Part shown: positions 1 to 12,070 of the stretch, one piece after another
How the letters are laid out: each line of letters starts with the position of its first letter
How positions within the stretch are numbered: position 1 is the first letter of the stretch
DNA from: Hymenopus coronatus
Lineage: Eukaryota > Arthropoda > Insecta > Mantodea > Hymenopodidae
DNA: 64,000 nucleotides
Direction: 5' to 3'
NCBI GenBank assembly: GCA_030762935.1
Contig: CM060895.1
Location: 32,478,501 to 32,542,500 of the forward strand
Translations under genes and position numbers: made by a program
Notes under the pieces: generated by a model
What the model saw: only the letters and a program-made list of their open reading frames with translations
Told to the model about the DNA's origin: nothing
Database searches by the model: none

Positions 1-339
1 TAAAATGTCAAAGAATCCCAGTGCTCCTTAAAAGTAATATGTTTATAGTTATCTCTGATATAAACACTGCAGGTTATTTTTCCTGTAAGCGCGGGACCAG
101 TATTTGGGAGGAGTAAAGTACAGCGGGCATGCCTCACAATAACGAATGTCGAACTGACTTTAACGAAAATGATAACAAATGGAAGAATCAGTCAAGGTCC
201 TTATTAGACCAAATATTAATATTTTCTTTTATATACGATAGATGATCAGAAACTAACATTTCAAGGCCTGTATTCTTGGTGTTTTGTTTCCACAAAGAGC
301 TTAGTAGTGTAGCGTAATTCTAATACAGGCGGTTGGCAA
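1..339. other. Unassigned AT-rich DNA
   Basis: I see no recognisable gene, RNA or repeat here. The segment precedes a decayed mariner, and I could not find that mariner's outer terminal repeat in it. Confidence 0.5.
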
Positions 340-1238
340 CTGTGTAGAGTTTCAGTCAGCTGCCTTCTACGCTCTCACGAAGAAATCCGATCAGTTATTC
401 GGTTTCTGTAGATGAAATGGCCGACATTCCCCGACAGCTGATAGAGGTTTATGGAGAGACTGAAATGTCTGCCCAGCATGTCGCAGAATGGTGATGAAAG
501 TTTGCGACGAGGATCATAGTGGCCGACCCAACACGGCATCCACAGATCTGAACACAGCTCGCGTGGAAAACCTGATTCCGGACAACAAGAGAATCACGTT
601 ACGACATACGATGGTAGATAGATCGTATTGGCAATGTCTTTTGGAAGTATTCATCACATTGTTCACCATACTGCAGAACAGGAAATTTTGTCACCGATGA
701 ATTTCACGAAATTTGTATAAGCAACCCAAGGAGAATTGCATGGGGACAAGTCTGCAACTTCTGGTACAGTTGTACATGCAAGGGAACAGTTCGCCACCTG
801 GCGGGAAAGTGATGGCCACAGTGTTTTGTGCCAGCGCGGGTGTCATATTCGTGGAGATTTTGAAAACAGGGCACATAGATACCTACTGCGACATCATGAC
901 ACGAGGAAATGGTCAGGACTCCCAACCGAGAGTGTCATCTTCCTTCACGATAACCACGATGTTATATAGCCCAGAAAACCACCACGCTGTTAAAACAGTT
1001 CGTTTGGATACCATTGACCACCCTCCATACAGTCCCGATCTCGTTCCAAGTGACTTTCAACTTTTTCCTCAAGTGAAGGAACACCTAGGAGGCTTCAGAT
1101 CCGCTTCAGATGAGGAGGTGAAACACTGCCGACAACATGACTAAACACGCAAGGACAGGTTTTTTACCAGGAGGGAATATTTGGACTCATCCCAGGAAGT
1201 GACAAGTGCCTCAACACATGTGTAGACTATGTAGAAAA

Positions 1239-2929
1239 TCTGATGTGTTCCATTCACATGACTTTCTCTACATCTCTGTAATAAATTATTGTTAATAAAC
1301 TTATGCTTCTATATATTTCATGCTAATCGACAAAAAATTAGCAGAAATAGTGTTATTACTTGCTTCCTTGTAAGTAGAAGCGAAATAAGGGAGTAGCATA
1401 GGTTAAAGCAATAGTCAAAAGCTGGTTGCTATGTGACTGAAGTTCCTTTGTTGGTATGGACAGGAGTTGACAGCTCCCTGTATGAAAAAAGTTAAGTTTT
1501 TCGTACCTGAAAATAAATACAAGGAATCTCAAAAACGATCAACTCCAACAAAAAATGTATACAACATAAATTGTGTTTTAATGTGCTCTACAGTTTTGTC
1601 TCTCTCTTACGGTTTAGTAGTTATGCAAAATTCGTAAAATTCACTCAGAATAAAGTAGTACTCAGAGGCTATTCCCAGAAAATTCAAAATATACATTTTA
1701 TTTGTAAGGTAAATATCTTTAATATTCGATATTTTTATCAAAATGGTTAGAGCCATTTTTTAGAAAATCAATATTTTCGAAAAAAGTTCCATGTAAAGAG
1801 TAGTTAGGGTGGGGGGGATTTTTCTCAAAATTTTCGTGTCGCATCCCTGAAAGATACTAAACTTCAATATCGAGTTTGGTATTTTACCGACTTTTCGTTT
1901 TTGAGTTATCGCGTTCACAGACACACGGACACATGGACACACACACGGACCTTTTTCTGAAAATACTTTTTTACTTTCTGTATACGCACTATGTACATAG
2001 TGTATTCGATACCGAGATTTCAGGAGAAAGATATGTTTTAGGGTCCCCAATATCTATAAAATGCATTTTCACAAAAAGCTTCGTGTGTGTGTGTGTGTGT
2101 CCGTGTGTCCGTGTGTCTGTGAACACGATAACTCAAAAACGAAAAGTCGATAAAATACCAAACTTGGTATTTAAGTTTAGTTTGTTCCTAAGGATGCGAC
2201 ACGAAGATTTTGAGAAAAATCCCCCCACCCCCAACTACCCTTTACATGGAACGTTTTTCGAAAATTTTGATTTTCTCAAAAACGGCTCTAACAATTTTGA
2301 TTAACATTTCGTATATTAAAGATAATTACCTGAAAAATAAATTGCACATCTTGAATTTTCTGGGAATGGCCTCTGAAGAGTAGTTTATTCTTGATGAACT
2401 TTACTGAGTTTTGAATAACTGCTAAACCGTAAGAGATGGGTAAAAACTTACTACACAAAAATATAGAGCACGTTAAAACACACAATTTATGTTATATTCA
2501 TTTTTTTTTTCGTGGAGTTCGTCGTTTTTGACATTCCTTATTTTTGGTTTCTGCTATTAAAAACGTATACTTTTCTCATACAGGAACTTGTCAACTCCTA
2601 TCCATATAAACAAAGGAACTTCATTGACATAGCAACCAGCTTTTGACTATCATTTTAACCTATGGTAGTCCATTATTTCGCTTCTACTTACAAGGAAGCA
2701 AGTAATAAGACTATTTCTGCTCATTTTTTCTGATTAGCATAAGGTATGAGTTTTTAAAGAATAATTTGTTGCAGAGATATAGAGAAAGTCATGTGAATGG
2801 TACACATCAGATTTTTTGGATACAAGGCACCCAAAAATATATATATCCGGTAAAATCTCGGTATCGAATTTTATGCTGGAGTGCAATACCTTCTCTATAC
2901 ACTATGTACATAGTAAGTATAGAGAAAGT
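1239..2929 (-). mobile_element. HTE copy, minus, split by a nested plus copy
   Basis: Outer HTE. It starts TCTGATGTGTTCC at 1239 and ends GAGAAAGT at 2929, flanked by AAAA (1235-1238) and AAAAA (2930-2934). The sequence stops at the T run 1967-1972 and resumes at 2818 with GGATACAAGG. The piece between is a second HTE. Reference features of the family are: a terminal hairpin with a TATGTACATA core, an internal CACACGG tract, a region with CCCCCCACCCC, and an ATTAGCATGAAGTAAATAGA block near the CACATCAGA end. Its short open frames are not conserved as coding. Confidence 0.85.
1973..2811 (+). mobile_element. HTE copy, plus, nested
   Basis: About 839 bp. It begins ACTTTCTGTATACGC and ends CACATCAGA. 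It lies inside the T run of the outer copy, with six T on each side (1967-1972 and 2812-2817). With the outer copy it forms a large imperfect inverted repeat. Confidence 0.85.
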
Positions 2930-2937
2930 AAAAATAA

Positions 2938-3762
2938 CCTATCGTGTGTACAATCAGATGGTTATATTGGTTGTACGAAATAAAATATATTTGCTTCACT
3001 GCAGGCTTTGTAACCTTAGATTCTGATCATCCCTCATAAAGCTGGCATTTGAAAGAGTACGAAATGACGTTTAATTAAGAATTTAATGCTTATTGTTGCA
3101 TTCCCCATAATTAATTGTTTGCTTTATAATTGTAAATCAGTTGAAATGGTTTCTGCAAAGGTAAATGACCCCTGACTGGACCGCAACATGTATTAAAGTG
3201 TGAACAGTGAAAGCAAAACGGATACTGTTTATTTTCCTATTGTAGTCAGAAGCCCCTGAACAGCGCACACGGTCCCTTATGGCTCCGCGGACTACAGTTT
3301 AAAAAACCCAGTTGTAAAGGAAGTATTGCGCAAATTAACTGCATAAATCTAAAGGATGTTCATCTGAAATTCGTAGGTAAGGTTGCATGTGCTCATGTTT
3401 CAGACAAGGTTGTTTTAGCACTTATGCAAATATTAGTGCATGAACATGCAACTGCATGCAGGGTAGACATGAAGGAACGCAATTTATCCCTGCACTGCAA
3501 TACTCACTATCTCATCATTATATTCTCTCGTAATCACCATTATCACCAACCCTGTATGCAGCCACTAATTTGTACTGGCAGGTTCTGAGCAAACACGTGT
3601 GGTGCAAGCTGAGAATTCTCCAAAGGAGTGACGAAATTGAATTTAGGTTTAAAAAGACTTAAGCCTTGAGCTTGAAAACAACATGAGTTAAATTCACATG
3701 AATTTCTCTACCCACTACAGTACATTTTAAAACGTCTAAAAACTATTCTTGTAAAAGCTTAT
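2938..3762. other. Unassigned spacer
   Basis: The first few tens of bases are probably mariner 3' flank. At about 3688-3762 there is a decayed HTE end in minus orientation (TTCACATGAATTTCTC, then GTAAAAGCTTATTA). I recognise nothing else. Confidence 0.4.
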
Positions 3763-3763
3763 T

Positions 3764-4653
3764 ACATTCTCTAACCCGTATGTACAATGTACATAGGGAT
3801 AGAGAAGTATTGTATTCCACCCAAAAATTAGATGTCGATATTTCACCGGAAATACATGTTTTAGTACCCCCTGAATCCAAAAAAAAGCATTTCCAGAAAA
3901 AGGTCCGCGTGTGTGTGTGTCCGTGTGTCTGTGAACACGATAACTCAAAAACGAAAAGTAGCTAAAATACCATAGTTGGTATTTAAGTTCGGTATCTTTC
4001 AGTGATGCGACACCAAGATTTTGAGAAAAATCCCCCCACCCCAAACTACCCTTTATATGGAACTTTTTTCGAAAATTTTGATTTTCTTAAAAATGACTCT
4101 AACGATAGTAGTTAAAATATCGTATATTAAAGATATTTACCTGACAAATAAAATGTATATCTTGAATTTTCTGGGAATAGCTTCTAAAGACCTGTTTATT
4201 CTGGATGAATTTTGCTTAAGTTGGCATAACTTGTAAACTGTAAGAGATAGACAAAAACTTACTATACGAAAATGTAGGCCTTGTTGAAATACACAACTTA
4301 CGTCATAAACATTTTTTTCGTGGAGCTTACCGTTTTCGAGGTATTCATTGTTATTAGTTTCAGCTGTGAAGTACTTATACTTTTCTCAGACGGGAGGTCC
4401 GTTTTTCTTTGGTTCTACTCCTGGCCAAGAAAAGAAGCGATTTGTAATGACATTCGCATACCGACAGCTTTTAAAACATTTGACTATCGATTTAGCCTTG
4501 TGTATTCCCTTATTTTCTTCCTACTTATAAGGAACTAAATAATAAGAACATTATGCTGAATACCTCGATTAGCAGGAAGCAGAAAAAAGAATAACCTTAT
4601 GTAAGAAGTTTGTAGAACAGCTGGAGAAAGTCATGTGAGTGTAACACATCAGA
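3764..4653 (+). mobile_element. HTE copy, plus (subfamily with GTATGTACAATGTACATA hairpin)
   Basis: Near-complete copy of a divergent subfamily. The terminal hairpin loop region reads TATGTACAATGTACATA, and the end reads GTAACACATCAGA followed by a T run. The internal sequence matches the family in order: hairpin, ACCGGAAATACATG, a GT-rich tract, CCCCCCACCCC, then the tail. Confidence 0.8.
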
Positions 4654-4736
4654 TTTTTTTTCTACGCAATCCAACTCATTAAGACAAACGTTTGGATAAG
4701 TAATTTCAATACCTGAATAGCGACAATTCCTAAGAA

Positions 4737-5575
4737 TCTGATGTGTTCCATTCAGATGACTTTCTCTATATCTATGAAACAAATTGTTGTTAAAAAGCTT
4801 CTATCTACTTCATGCTAATCTAGATAAACATTAGCAGAAATGCGTTTTTGTAAGTAGAAGGAAAATAACATAATAAACTCGGCTGAAACGATACAAAAAT
4901 ATACTTGACATAAATTGTGTATTTTGACAATTTTACATTTTTTGTGTAATAACATTTTGTCTATCCATTACGGTCTACCAATTACAAAAAAGGTCATCCA
5001 TAATAAAGAAGAATTCAGGGGCTATTTCCAGAAAATTCAAATTATATATTTCATTTGGCATAAAAATATATTTAATACGTGGTATTTTAAGCAAAATTGT
5101 TTGAAATATTTTGAAAAAAATCGTTTAAATTTTTTTTTTGGGGGGGATGGAACATTTTTGTGTCGCATCCTTTAAAGAGGCCCAACTAAAATAGAAGTTG
5201 GTAGCTATATAAGTTTTTATTTTTTAATTATGCTGTTCACAGACACACACAATCACATAGAGAGAGAGAGAGAGACAGAAAGCTCTCATCTAGATGACCC
5301 GGGTTCGATCCCAAGCGACCGCATATGAGATTTGTGGTGGACAAAGGGCACTGGGGCGGGCTTTCTCCGGGTTCTCCGGTTTCCCCCACCATCGCATTCC
5401 ACCGGTGCTCCATCTCCATTCATGTATCATCAGTGTCACCGCCTGCGGTGCCATAAGTAGTTAAAGTGGGCGTTAAACACTACAAAAAAAATACACGGTT
5501 CTATTTCTAAAATATGCCTTTAAAAATTTCAGGGAAACGACAAAACACTAATTTCCGGTGAAATCTCAATATCGG
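4737..5575 (-). mobile_element. HTE copy, minus, interrupted by SINE1
   Basis: Starts TCTGATGTGTTCCATTC at 4737. The middle is shortened and the family sequence runs to the CA-rich tract near 5245. A SINE1 interrupts it, and HTE sequence (ACACGGTTCTATTTCTAAAA, then TTTCCGGTGAAATCTC) resumes after the SINE tail. The hairpin end is lost or decayed. Confidence 0.7.
5275..5490 (+). repeat. tRNA-derived SINE (SINE1 family), 5'-truncated
   Basis: Contains a B-box-like GGGTTCGATCCC, then CAAGCGACCGCATATGAGAT, and a tail GCGTTAAACACTAC followed by A8. The same module recurs at 37540-37727 and 40731-40968, which defines a family. The A-box half of the tRNA head is missing here. It sits inside an HTE copy. 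Confidence 0.75.
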
Positions 5576-5731
5576 GTTTGTTTTATTTATTTACTATGCA
5601 TCTGCATTTTACGTAATAGAGAATGAAACACGCTTTTGCAGGGTATTTACAAAAGTCATATTATAAAGTAAAGATAGTAGGCAGAGATGTTCTTATGTAT
5701 GTAACATACTGTGGTTTCTTTCTTTCTTTCT

Positions 5732-5762
<31 letters not shown>

Positions 5763-6453
5763 CGTGGAAGTAGATTTTAAACAGTGCTTAATTCACTGTT
5801 TATATATCATTGGGGCTGAAATTAGCTTTTTATTAGCTTTGTATAACCAATAGCTTCTTTAACAGTGGTGAAATAGCATTCCGCTTTAAAAGCATATGTT
5901 ACGTTTTGCTGCAGTAGTCAAAATAATTAATGGAAGCGTAAAACCCATTTTCCAAATTAAACAAGTTTCTCTCTTGTATATTGCTGCGTTGAACACACAT
6001 AATCTGCTGTTTTATCTCTGTTAAAAAAAAATACCAACATTTGGCGGTTGGGGACAGTTGATGGACACCAGCGTAACCACACTGTTTTTAATGTAATCGA
6101 GAAAGATGATATGGCCTGACGTTTGCTTTGGATAAGCCAGTACAAATACTTTAGTTGGCTTAAAGTTAAAAAGAGAATATAATGTAGTAAAATGTTTTCT
6201 CTCAGTTTTTATATCCTGCCAGTCTACGCATTACAAAGTGCTTGGATTTAAACACGATATAAGCTGACACAAGGAAGGTTTTGTGTTTTTCTAGATGCTT
6301 GTTTGAACACCATCACTGCAGCTTTCTGGAATAGACGTTGAAAACGTTATTTTCTAAAACAAGAGTAGGAGAGTACTATATGAATCCATTATTAATACAA
6401 ATTATCGGATCTAATGTTATCATACACTTTAAGAGGATAAATGACCCAAAATC

Positions 6454-6487
<34 letters not shown>

Positions 6488-6617
6488 GCAAAAAATGAAA
6501 AGAAAAAAAATGTTTGCCTAATTAAATAATGTGTTGCTTATAGTTCAATTTCCTGCTATATTTATTACCACATGGAACTTTAAACTGTATCATATGACAA
6601 TTTAAATGGATGAAAAA
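5576..6617. other. Spacer with homopolymer tracts
   Basis: Holds a (TTTC)n/poly-T tract at about 5718-5760 and a poly-A tract at about 6457-6485. No gene was recognised. Confidence 0.5.
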
Positions 6618-7491
6618 TCTGATGTGATCCATTCACATGACTTGCTCTATATCTCTACAACAAATTATTGTTAAAAAGCTTATGCTTCTATTTACTTCAT
6701 GCCAATCGAGAAAAAATTAGCAGACATAGTCTTATTACTTGATTCCTTGTAAGTAGAAGTGAAATAAGGGAGTACCATAGGTTAAAGTGATAGTCAAAAA
6801 CTGGTTGCTATGTGACTCAAGTTCCTTTGTTTGTATGAGCAGGAGTTGACAAATTCCTGTATATGAAAAGTATAAGTTTTTCAAAGCTGAAACCAAAAAC
6901 AAGGAATACCTTAAAAACGATCAACACCTCGAAAAAATGTGTATAATATAAATTGTATGTTTTAATGTGCTCTACATGTCCTGTGTGGTAAGTTTTTGTC
7001 CATCTTTTACGGTTTAGCAGTTATGTAAAATTCCGCAAAATTCATCAGGAATAAGTGGTCTTCAGAGGCTATTCCCAGAAAAGTCAATATATACATTTTA
7101 TTTGCCAAGTAAATGTCCTTAATATATGACATTTTAATCAAAATCGTTAGAGCCATTTTTAAGCAAATAAAACGTTTCGAAAAAAGTTCCATCAAAGGGT
7201 AGTTTGGTGATTGGGGGATTTTCTTGAAAATCTTCGTGTCGCATCCTTGGAAGATACCAAACCTAAATACCAAATTTGGTTTTTAACGGTCTTTTCGTTT
7301 TTGAGCCCACAGATACACACACACACACACACACACATACACACAGACACACATGGACATTTTTCTAAAAATGCTTTTTTTGGACTCAGGGGTCTCAAAA
7401 CATGTATTTCAGGTGAAATCTCGATATTTAATTTTGGGTGCATTACAATACTTTCTCTATACACTATGTACATAGTACGTGTAGAGAAAGC
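6618..7491 (-). mobile_element. HTE copy, minus
   Basis: Complete copy from TCTGATGTGATCC to GTAGAGAAAGC, with A5 on both sides. It sits within an older plus copy whose tail continues from 7497. The internal (CA)n tract is at about 7313-7345. Confidence 0.85.
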
Positions 7492-7496
7492 AAAAA

Positions 7497-7676
7497 CGAA
7501 TTTCAATTACATAAAAACGGCTTTTAAAAGATTTGACTATCGGTTTAGCCTACACATTCCCTTATTTCCTTGTGCTTAACGGAAATAATAATAAGACAAC
7601 TTCTGCTAATGTTTATCTCGATTAGCATGATGCAAATAAAGGAAGATGTAGAGAAGTCATGTGAATGAAACACGTC
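7497..7676 (+). mobile_element. HTE tail fragment, plus
   Basis: 3' part of an older plus copy: CTTTTAAAAGATTTGACTAT, then ATTAGCATGATG, ending GTCATGTGAATGAAACACGTC. It was interrupted by the preceding minus copy. Confidence 0.7.
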
Positions 7677-7685
7677 TTTCTTTTT

Positions 7686-8449
7686 ACTTTCTCTATACGC
7701 ACTATGTACGCACGGAAAAAGGTCCGTGTGTGTGTGTGCGTGTGTCTGTGAACACGATAACTCAAAAACGAAAAGTCGGTAAAATACCACACTTGGTATT
7801 TAAGTTTAGTATCTTCCAGGGATGCGACACGAATATTTTGAGAAAAATCCCCCCCACCCCAAACTGCCTTTTACATGGAAATATTTTCGAAAATTTTGAG
7901 TTTCTCAAAAATGGCTCTAACGATTTTGATTAAAAGTTCGTATATTAAAGATATGTACACGACAAATAAAATGTATATATTGAATTTTCAGAGAATAGCC
8001 TCTAAAGACTACTTTATTCTGGATGAATTTTATGAATTTTTGCATTACTGCTAAACCGTAAGAGATGGAGAAAAGCTTACATCACAAAAATGTAGAGCAC
8101 CTTAAAACGCACAATTTATCTTATATACATTTTTTTCGTGGAGTTTATTGTTTTTTAGATATTCCTTGTTTTTGTTTTCAGCTATGAAAAACTTATACTT
8201 TACTCATACAGGAATTTGTCAACTCCTGTCCATACAACCAAAGAAACTTAAGTCACATAGCAACCAGCTTTTGATTATTAGTTTAGCATATAGTACTCCC
8301 TTATTTCCCTTCTGCTTACAATTAAGCAAGTAATAAGACTATGTGCTAATTTTTTTCTCGATTGGCATGAAGTAAATAGAATCATAAGCTTTTTAACAAT
8401 AATTTGTTGCAGAGAGGTAGAGAAAGTCATGTGAATGGAACACATAAGA
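7686..8449 (+). mobile_element. HTE copy, plus, internally deleted near hairpin
   Basis: Begins ACTTTCTCTATACGCACTATG after T5. It then jumps to GGAAAAAGGTCCGTG, so the right arm of the hairpin is missing. Ends CACATAAGA followed by T6. Confidence 0.8.
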
Positions 8450-8846
8450 TTTTTTAATTATTAATTACTATGTGAATTAATTAAAATTGAAGCTAATCCA
8501 ACACTTGGCAGTGGTAAATGTTCTGTCGTCGAAACGTAAATAACTTTTATTTAATAACATAGAGGGATGAATATGTATAATGACGCGAAAAAGAAAGATG
8601 ACTACTAAGAGAGCAGGTGCGAGAGTGCTTTGTTACGCAAAACAAAAACAAAGCAGCAGCAGCAGCAGCAGCATTTAAAGCAGGGAACTCAAAGTCATTC
8701 TGCTCGAGGGCAAGCTTTACGTTCTCCGCTCCTAATGAACGACCCCCAAAGGAAAAGCAAAGGGTATCGTTATAGCGTGTTTAACAAACACGTGAAGTTG
8801 AGGTAGAATTTGGCGTAGCATGTAGCAGCTATGAGACACATGTATT
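8450..8846. other. Spacer with a short CAG repeat
   Basis: Apart from a short (CAG)n at about 8654-8674 I see nothing recognisable here. Confidence 0.4.
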
Positions 8847-9677
8847 ACTTTCTCCACACGTGTTATGTTTATAGTATATAGAGAAGGTATTGTCTTGCAG
8901 CAAAAAATTCTATACCGTGATTTCACGGGAAATACATGTTCTGAGGTCCCCGGAACAAAAAAAGGTCCATGTGTGTCTGGACAGTATAGCTCAAAAACGA
9001 AAGGACCGTTAAATACCAAACTTGGTATTTAAGTTTAGTGTTTTCCAAGGATGTGACACGAAGATTTTCAAGAAAATCCTCCCACCTCAAACTACCCTTT
9101 ACATGGAATATTTTTGATTTACTCAAAAATGGCTCTAACAATTTTGATTAAAATAGCTTATGTATACGATATTTTTATGACATACGAAATGTATATCTTG
9201 AATTTTCTGGGAATAGTCTCTTAAGACCTCTTCATTATGGACAACTTTTATATAACTGGCAAATCGTAAGAGATATACAAAAACGTACTACACGAAACAT
9301 GTAGAACTCATTAAAACACATAATTTATGTCATACATTTTGTTTTGCAGAGTTAGCCGTTTTCGAGATATTCCGCGTTATTGGGTTCAATTCTAAGCCAC
9401 TTAAACCTTTTTCAAACGGGAAGACATCGTTCTTTTCGTTTCTTTACTTCTGGCAAGAAAAGCGAATAGAATTTCAACTGTTTGACAAAATGATTGACTT
9501 TTATATCTCTTTGACCTGTATATTTTTGTACTCCCTTTCTGCTTACACAGAAACAAATAATAAGATAATTGCTCTATTTATCTTGATTTGCAGGATATAG
9601 AAAACAGATTAATCTTTTGAATAAAAGTGTTGTTTGCGGAACAGCTGGAGAAAGTCATGTGAATGGTTCACACCAGA
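8847..9677 (+). mobile_element. HTE copy, plus (divergent)
   Basis: Begins ACTTTCTCCACACGTG and ends TTCACACCAGA. It is followed almost immediately by the start of another plus copy at 9683, a head-to-tail arrangement. Confidence 0.8.
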
Positions 9678-9682
9678 TTGTT

Positions 9683-9880
9683 ACTTTCTCTACATGTACC
9701 ATGCACATCGTGTTTATAGGAGAGGCTGCATTCCACCCAAAAATTTGATACCGAGATTTCACCGGAAATACATGCTTTCAGGAGCCCTAAGTCCAAAATA
9801 CACACTTTTAGAAAAAAGTCGTTGTGCGTGTGTGTCTATGGACAGTATAGCTCAAAAACGAAAACACCATTAAATACCAA
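9683..9880 (+). mobile_element. HTE 5' fragment, plus
   Basis: Starts ACTTTCTCTACATGTACC and covers the hairpin, the ACCGGAAATACATG region and the GT tract. It is lost after AACACCATTAAATACCAA. Confidence 0.75.
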
Positions 9881-9951
9881 TGTACGTAAGTAAGTATATT
9901 TAATTTAATTTAAGCAAAAACCAGGTCTACTTGGATATTGGGGGCTTAAGT

Positions 9952-10839
9952 CTTTCTCTACACGTACTATGTACATAGTGTATAGAGAATGTATTGCACT
10001 CCACCAAAAAATTCGATACCAAGGTCTCACCGGAAATATATGTTTTAGGGCCCCCTATATGCAAAAAAATGATTTTCAGAAAAAGGTCCGAGTGTGTGAG
10101 ACCGTGTGTCCGTGTGACAGTGTGTCCGTGTGTCCGTGAACACGATAACTCAAAAACGAAAAGTCGGTAAAATACCAAACATGATATTTAAGTTTAGTAT
10201 CTTCCAGGGATGCTACACGAAGATTTTGAGAAAAATCTCCCTATCTCCCTACCCCAAACTACCCTTAACATGGAACTGTTTTCAAAACATTTGATTTTAT
10301 AAAAATGGCTCTTACGATTTTGATTAAAACATCGTATATAAAGATATTTACCTGGCAAATAAAATGTATATTTTGAATTTTCTGGGAATAGCCTCTGAAG
10401 ACTACTTTATTCTGGATGAATTTTACAAAATTTTACATAACTGCTAAACCGGAAGAGATGTACAAAAATCCTACACAAAAATGTAGAGTACATTAAGACA
10501 CACAATTTATGCTATATACACTTTTTCGAGGAGTTGATTGTTTTTTTAGATATTCCTTGTTTTTGGTTTCAGCTTTAAAAAACTTGTACTTTTCTCATAC
10601 AGGAATTTGTCAACTTCTGTCCATACAAACAAAGGAACTTCAGTAACCTAGCAACCAGTTTTTGAGTATCCCCTTAACCTATAGTACTGCCTTATTTCGC
10701 TTTTACCTAGAAGGAAGCAAGTAATAAAACTTGTTCTGTTATTTTTTCTCGATTAGCATGTAGTAAATTGAAGCATAAGCTTTTTAACAATAATTTGTTG
10801 CAGAGATGTAGAGAAAGTCATGTGAATTTAACAATCAGG
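9952..10839 (+). mobile_element. HTE copy, plus
   Basis: Near-complete copy. The hairpin is CTCTACACGTACTATG/CATAGTGTATAGAG. The CCGTGTGTCCGTG tract is at about 10100-10140, and the copy ends near ACAATCAGG followed by T5. It directly abuts the probable numt. Confidence 0.85.
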
Positions 10840-10849
10840 TTTTTATGTA

Positions 10850-10960
10850 TCTAACTCGGATGTATAGAAATATTGTTTCACCAATAGGATCAATATTGTC
10901 ATTTATTGCAATTCTTATACTCATTCTTATTTTATGAAAAGCTATAATTTCTAATCCTGT
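10850..10960 (+). pseudogene. Probable nuclear copy of mitochondrial COX1 C-terminal region
   Basis: Read with the invertebrate mitochondrial code (TGA = Trp, ATA = Met), the frame starting at 10860 gives ...NIVSPIGSMLSFIAILM... ending in WKAMIS. This aligns without gaps to the last transmembrane segment of insect cytochrome c oxidase subunit I, which has the pattern V-S-x-I-G-S-x-x-S-(16-19 residues)-W-x-x-M/L. The in-frame TGA at 10935-10937 falls exactly at that conserved Trp. Only about 100 bp match. The downstream part of COX1 is not visible, and an HTE borders it on the left. Such fragments (numts) are not expressed. Confidence 0.5.
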
Positions 10961-11129
10961 GAAGGTAGTATAACCATTAGTCTTTGAATTGAAGGTTTGT
11001 TTGATTGGTTGGCCCAGTAGAAGGCCATGTTAATATTCGTTACCAGGAAAGACAAAGTTATCAAAGGTCTCGAAACCTTCCCTGAATCCGTAGAAATAAA
11101 TAAATTGAGTTTTATTTAAGGGCGCTCTT

Positions 11130-11395
11130 TTAGGTGTTGCTGTTTTAGCATCTCGTTCTATATTCAGCGTGAAAGACCGTTTAATTATCTCAGAGGCATC
11201 TTTATCAGGGTTGAGGTTGCTTTACGTTTGCAAATCTACTCCGCGGGAACAATAGCTTTACTTCCCTTCCGAAGGAAACCATTCTAAGGATTTGTACGCC
11301 CGAAAAAAATTCATCGGCCTCCTTCGGGTTATGCGCCCACGACCCTGGGAATCAGAGGCTAGCATATTACCCCTAGACAACGGAGAAGGACGATC
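11130..11395 (-). repeat. tRNA-derived SINE (SINE3 family), decayed
   Basis: Carries the family body GTGAAAGACCG, CAGAGGCAT, GGTTGAGGT, GCTTTACTTCCCTTCCGAAG and AAACCATTCTAAGGAT. These recur at 43478, 46385, 55775 and 56115. The tRNA-like head lies at the right-hand end, so the copy is in minus orientation. Confidence 0.7.
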
Positions 11396-12070
11396 CATGC
11401 GTAGGTAGAGTCAGTCAGTCCTCAGAATCTTGCCCTAGTCACCACCTCTTGTTGGAGGATAGAAGAGTGATCAACATTATCTTACTCGGGTAAGGTTTTC
11501 GCATCCCAGCAATGGGATGTCGCATTCAGATAAATTGCAATGGATGCTGGTAAAGCCGCCCCCGAAATACTAACGCAGGCGATTCTCCATCTCCATGGGA
11601 AGTGGAGCAAATCCAATTATTGTCCGTGATCCAGCTGCGGAAGGGGGAGGGAAAACAGCCACCGCTCTTATCTTGTACTCAAATACTTTTTATATGGGCA
11701 TCGGAAATTGTGGTCGTGCGTGTGGTAAGGGCGTATAAACCCCATGTTTGAACACGTCTTCTGCATTTATAATAAAATTTCCAGATCAGTGCCTTTATAA
11801 GCTCAGGGGTGGAACCCTCCTATATATGCGAAAATCCACTCCTCTTGCTGGGTTACAAGTGCTATTCACCATTTATTTTACATTATAAAAACTCGCAGCT
11901 GGCGCTGTGGACGGGATAAGGCATTTATCGAAGAATTAGCTGTGAATTTTATTGAGTTTCGTAAGGTTTTTATTTCCCAGTAAAAGTATTGAGCTCCTGC
12001 CATAATGCTTTTTTCTCTTTTGTTAAGATCGATCAGTGCTTTACAAACCATGTTAATCATGTTAATACTA
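11396..12070. other. Unassigned DNA
   Basis: No gene or repeat recognised. It has a moderately GC-rich stretch (about 11500-11660) and short frames only. Confidence 0.4.

Larger units (their letters stand above)
340..2937 (+). pseudogene. Decayed mariner transposase, interrupted by a composite HTE
   Basis: This is a mariner-family (Tc1/mariner superfamily) transposase, a nuclear cut-and-paste enzyme with a D,D34D catalytic triad. Pieces in several frames match the family order. They are an N-terminal EIRSVIRF-like helix near 390-410, DEDHSGRPNTAS near 508-545, GKVMATVFCASAGVIF near 805-852, LHDN near 943-954, HPPYSPDLVPSDFQLF near 1020-1065 and KEHLGG near 1075-1092. Stops and frameshifts are frequent, so the protein is dead. 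The last codons at 1222-1234 spell DYVE and break off at an A run. After the inserted HTE composite (1239-2929) the A run resumes and gives the expected final K and TAA at 2935-2937. The outer terminal repeats were not identified. Confidence 0.85.

Noticed and set aside
5230..5280. CRISPR-like or satellite array from CACACA/GAGAGA tracts
   Set aside because: These are simple-sequence runs at the CA-rich core of an HTE. There is no repeat-spacer pattern anywhere in the window.
6457..6485. Poly-A as the tail of a retro-insertion
   Set aside because: No polyadenylation signal, target duplication or recognisable body could be found upstream.
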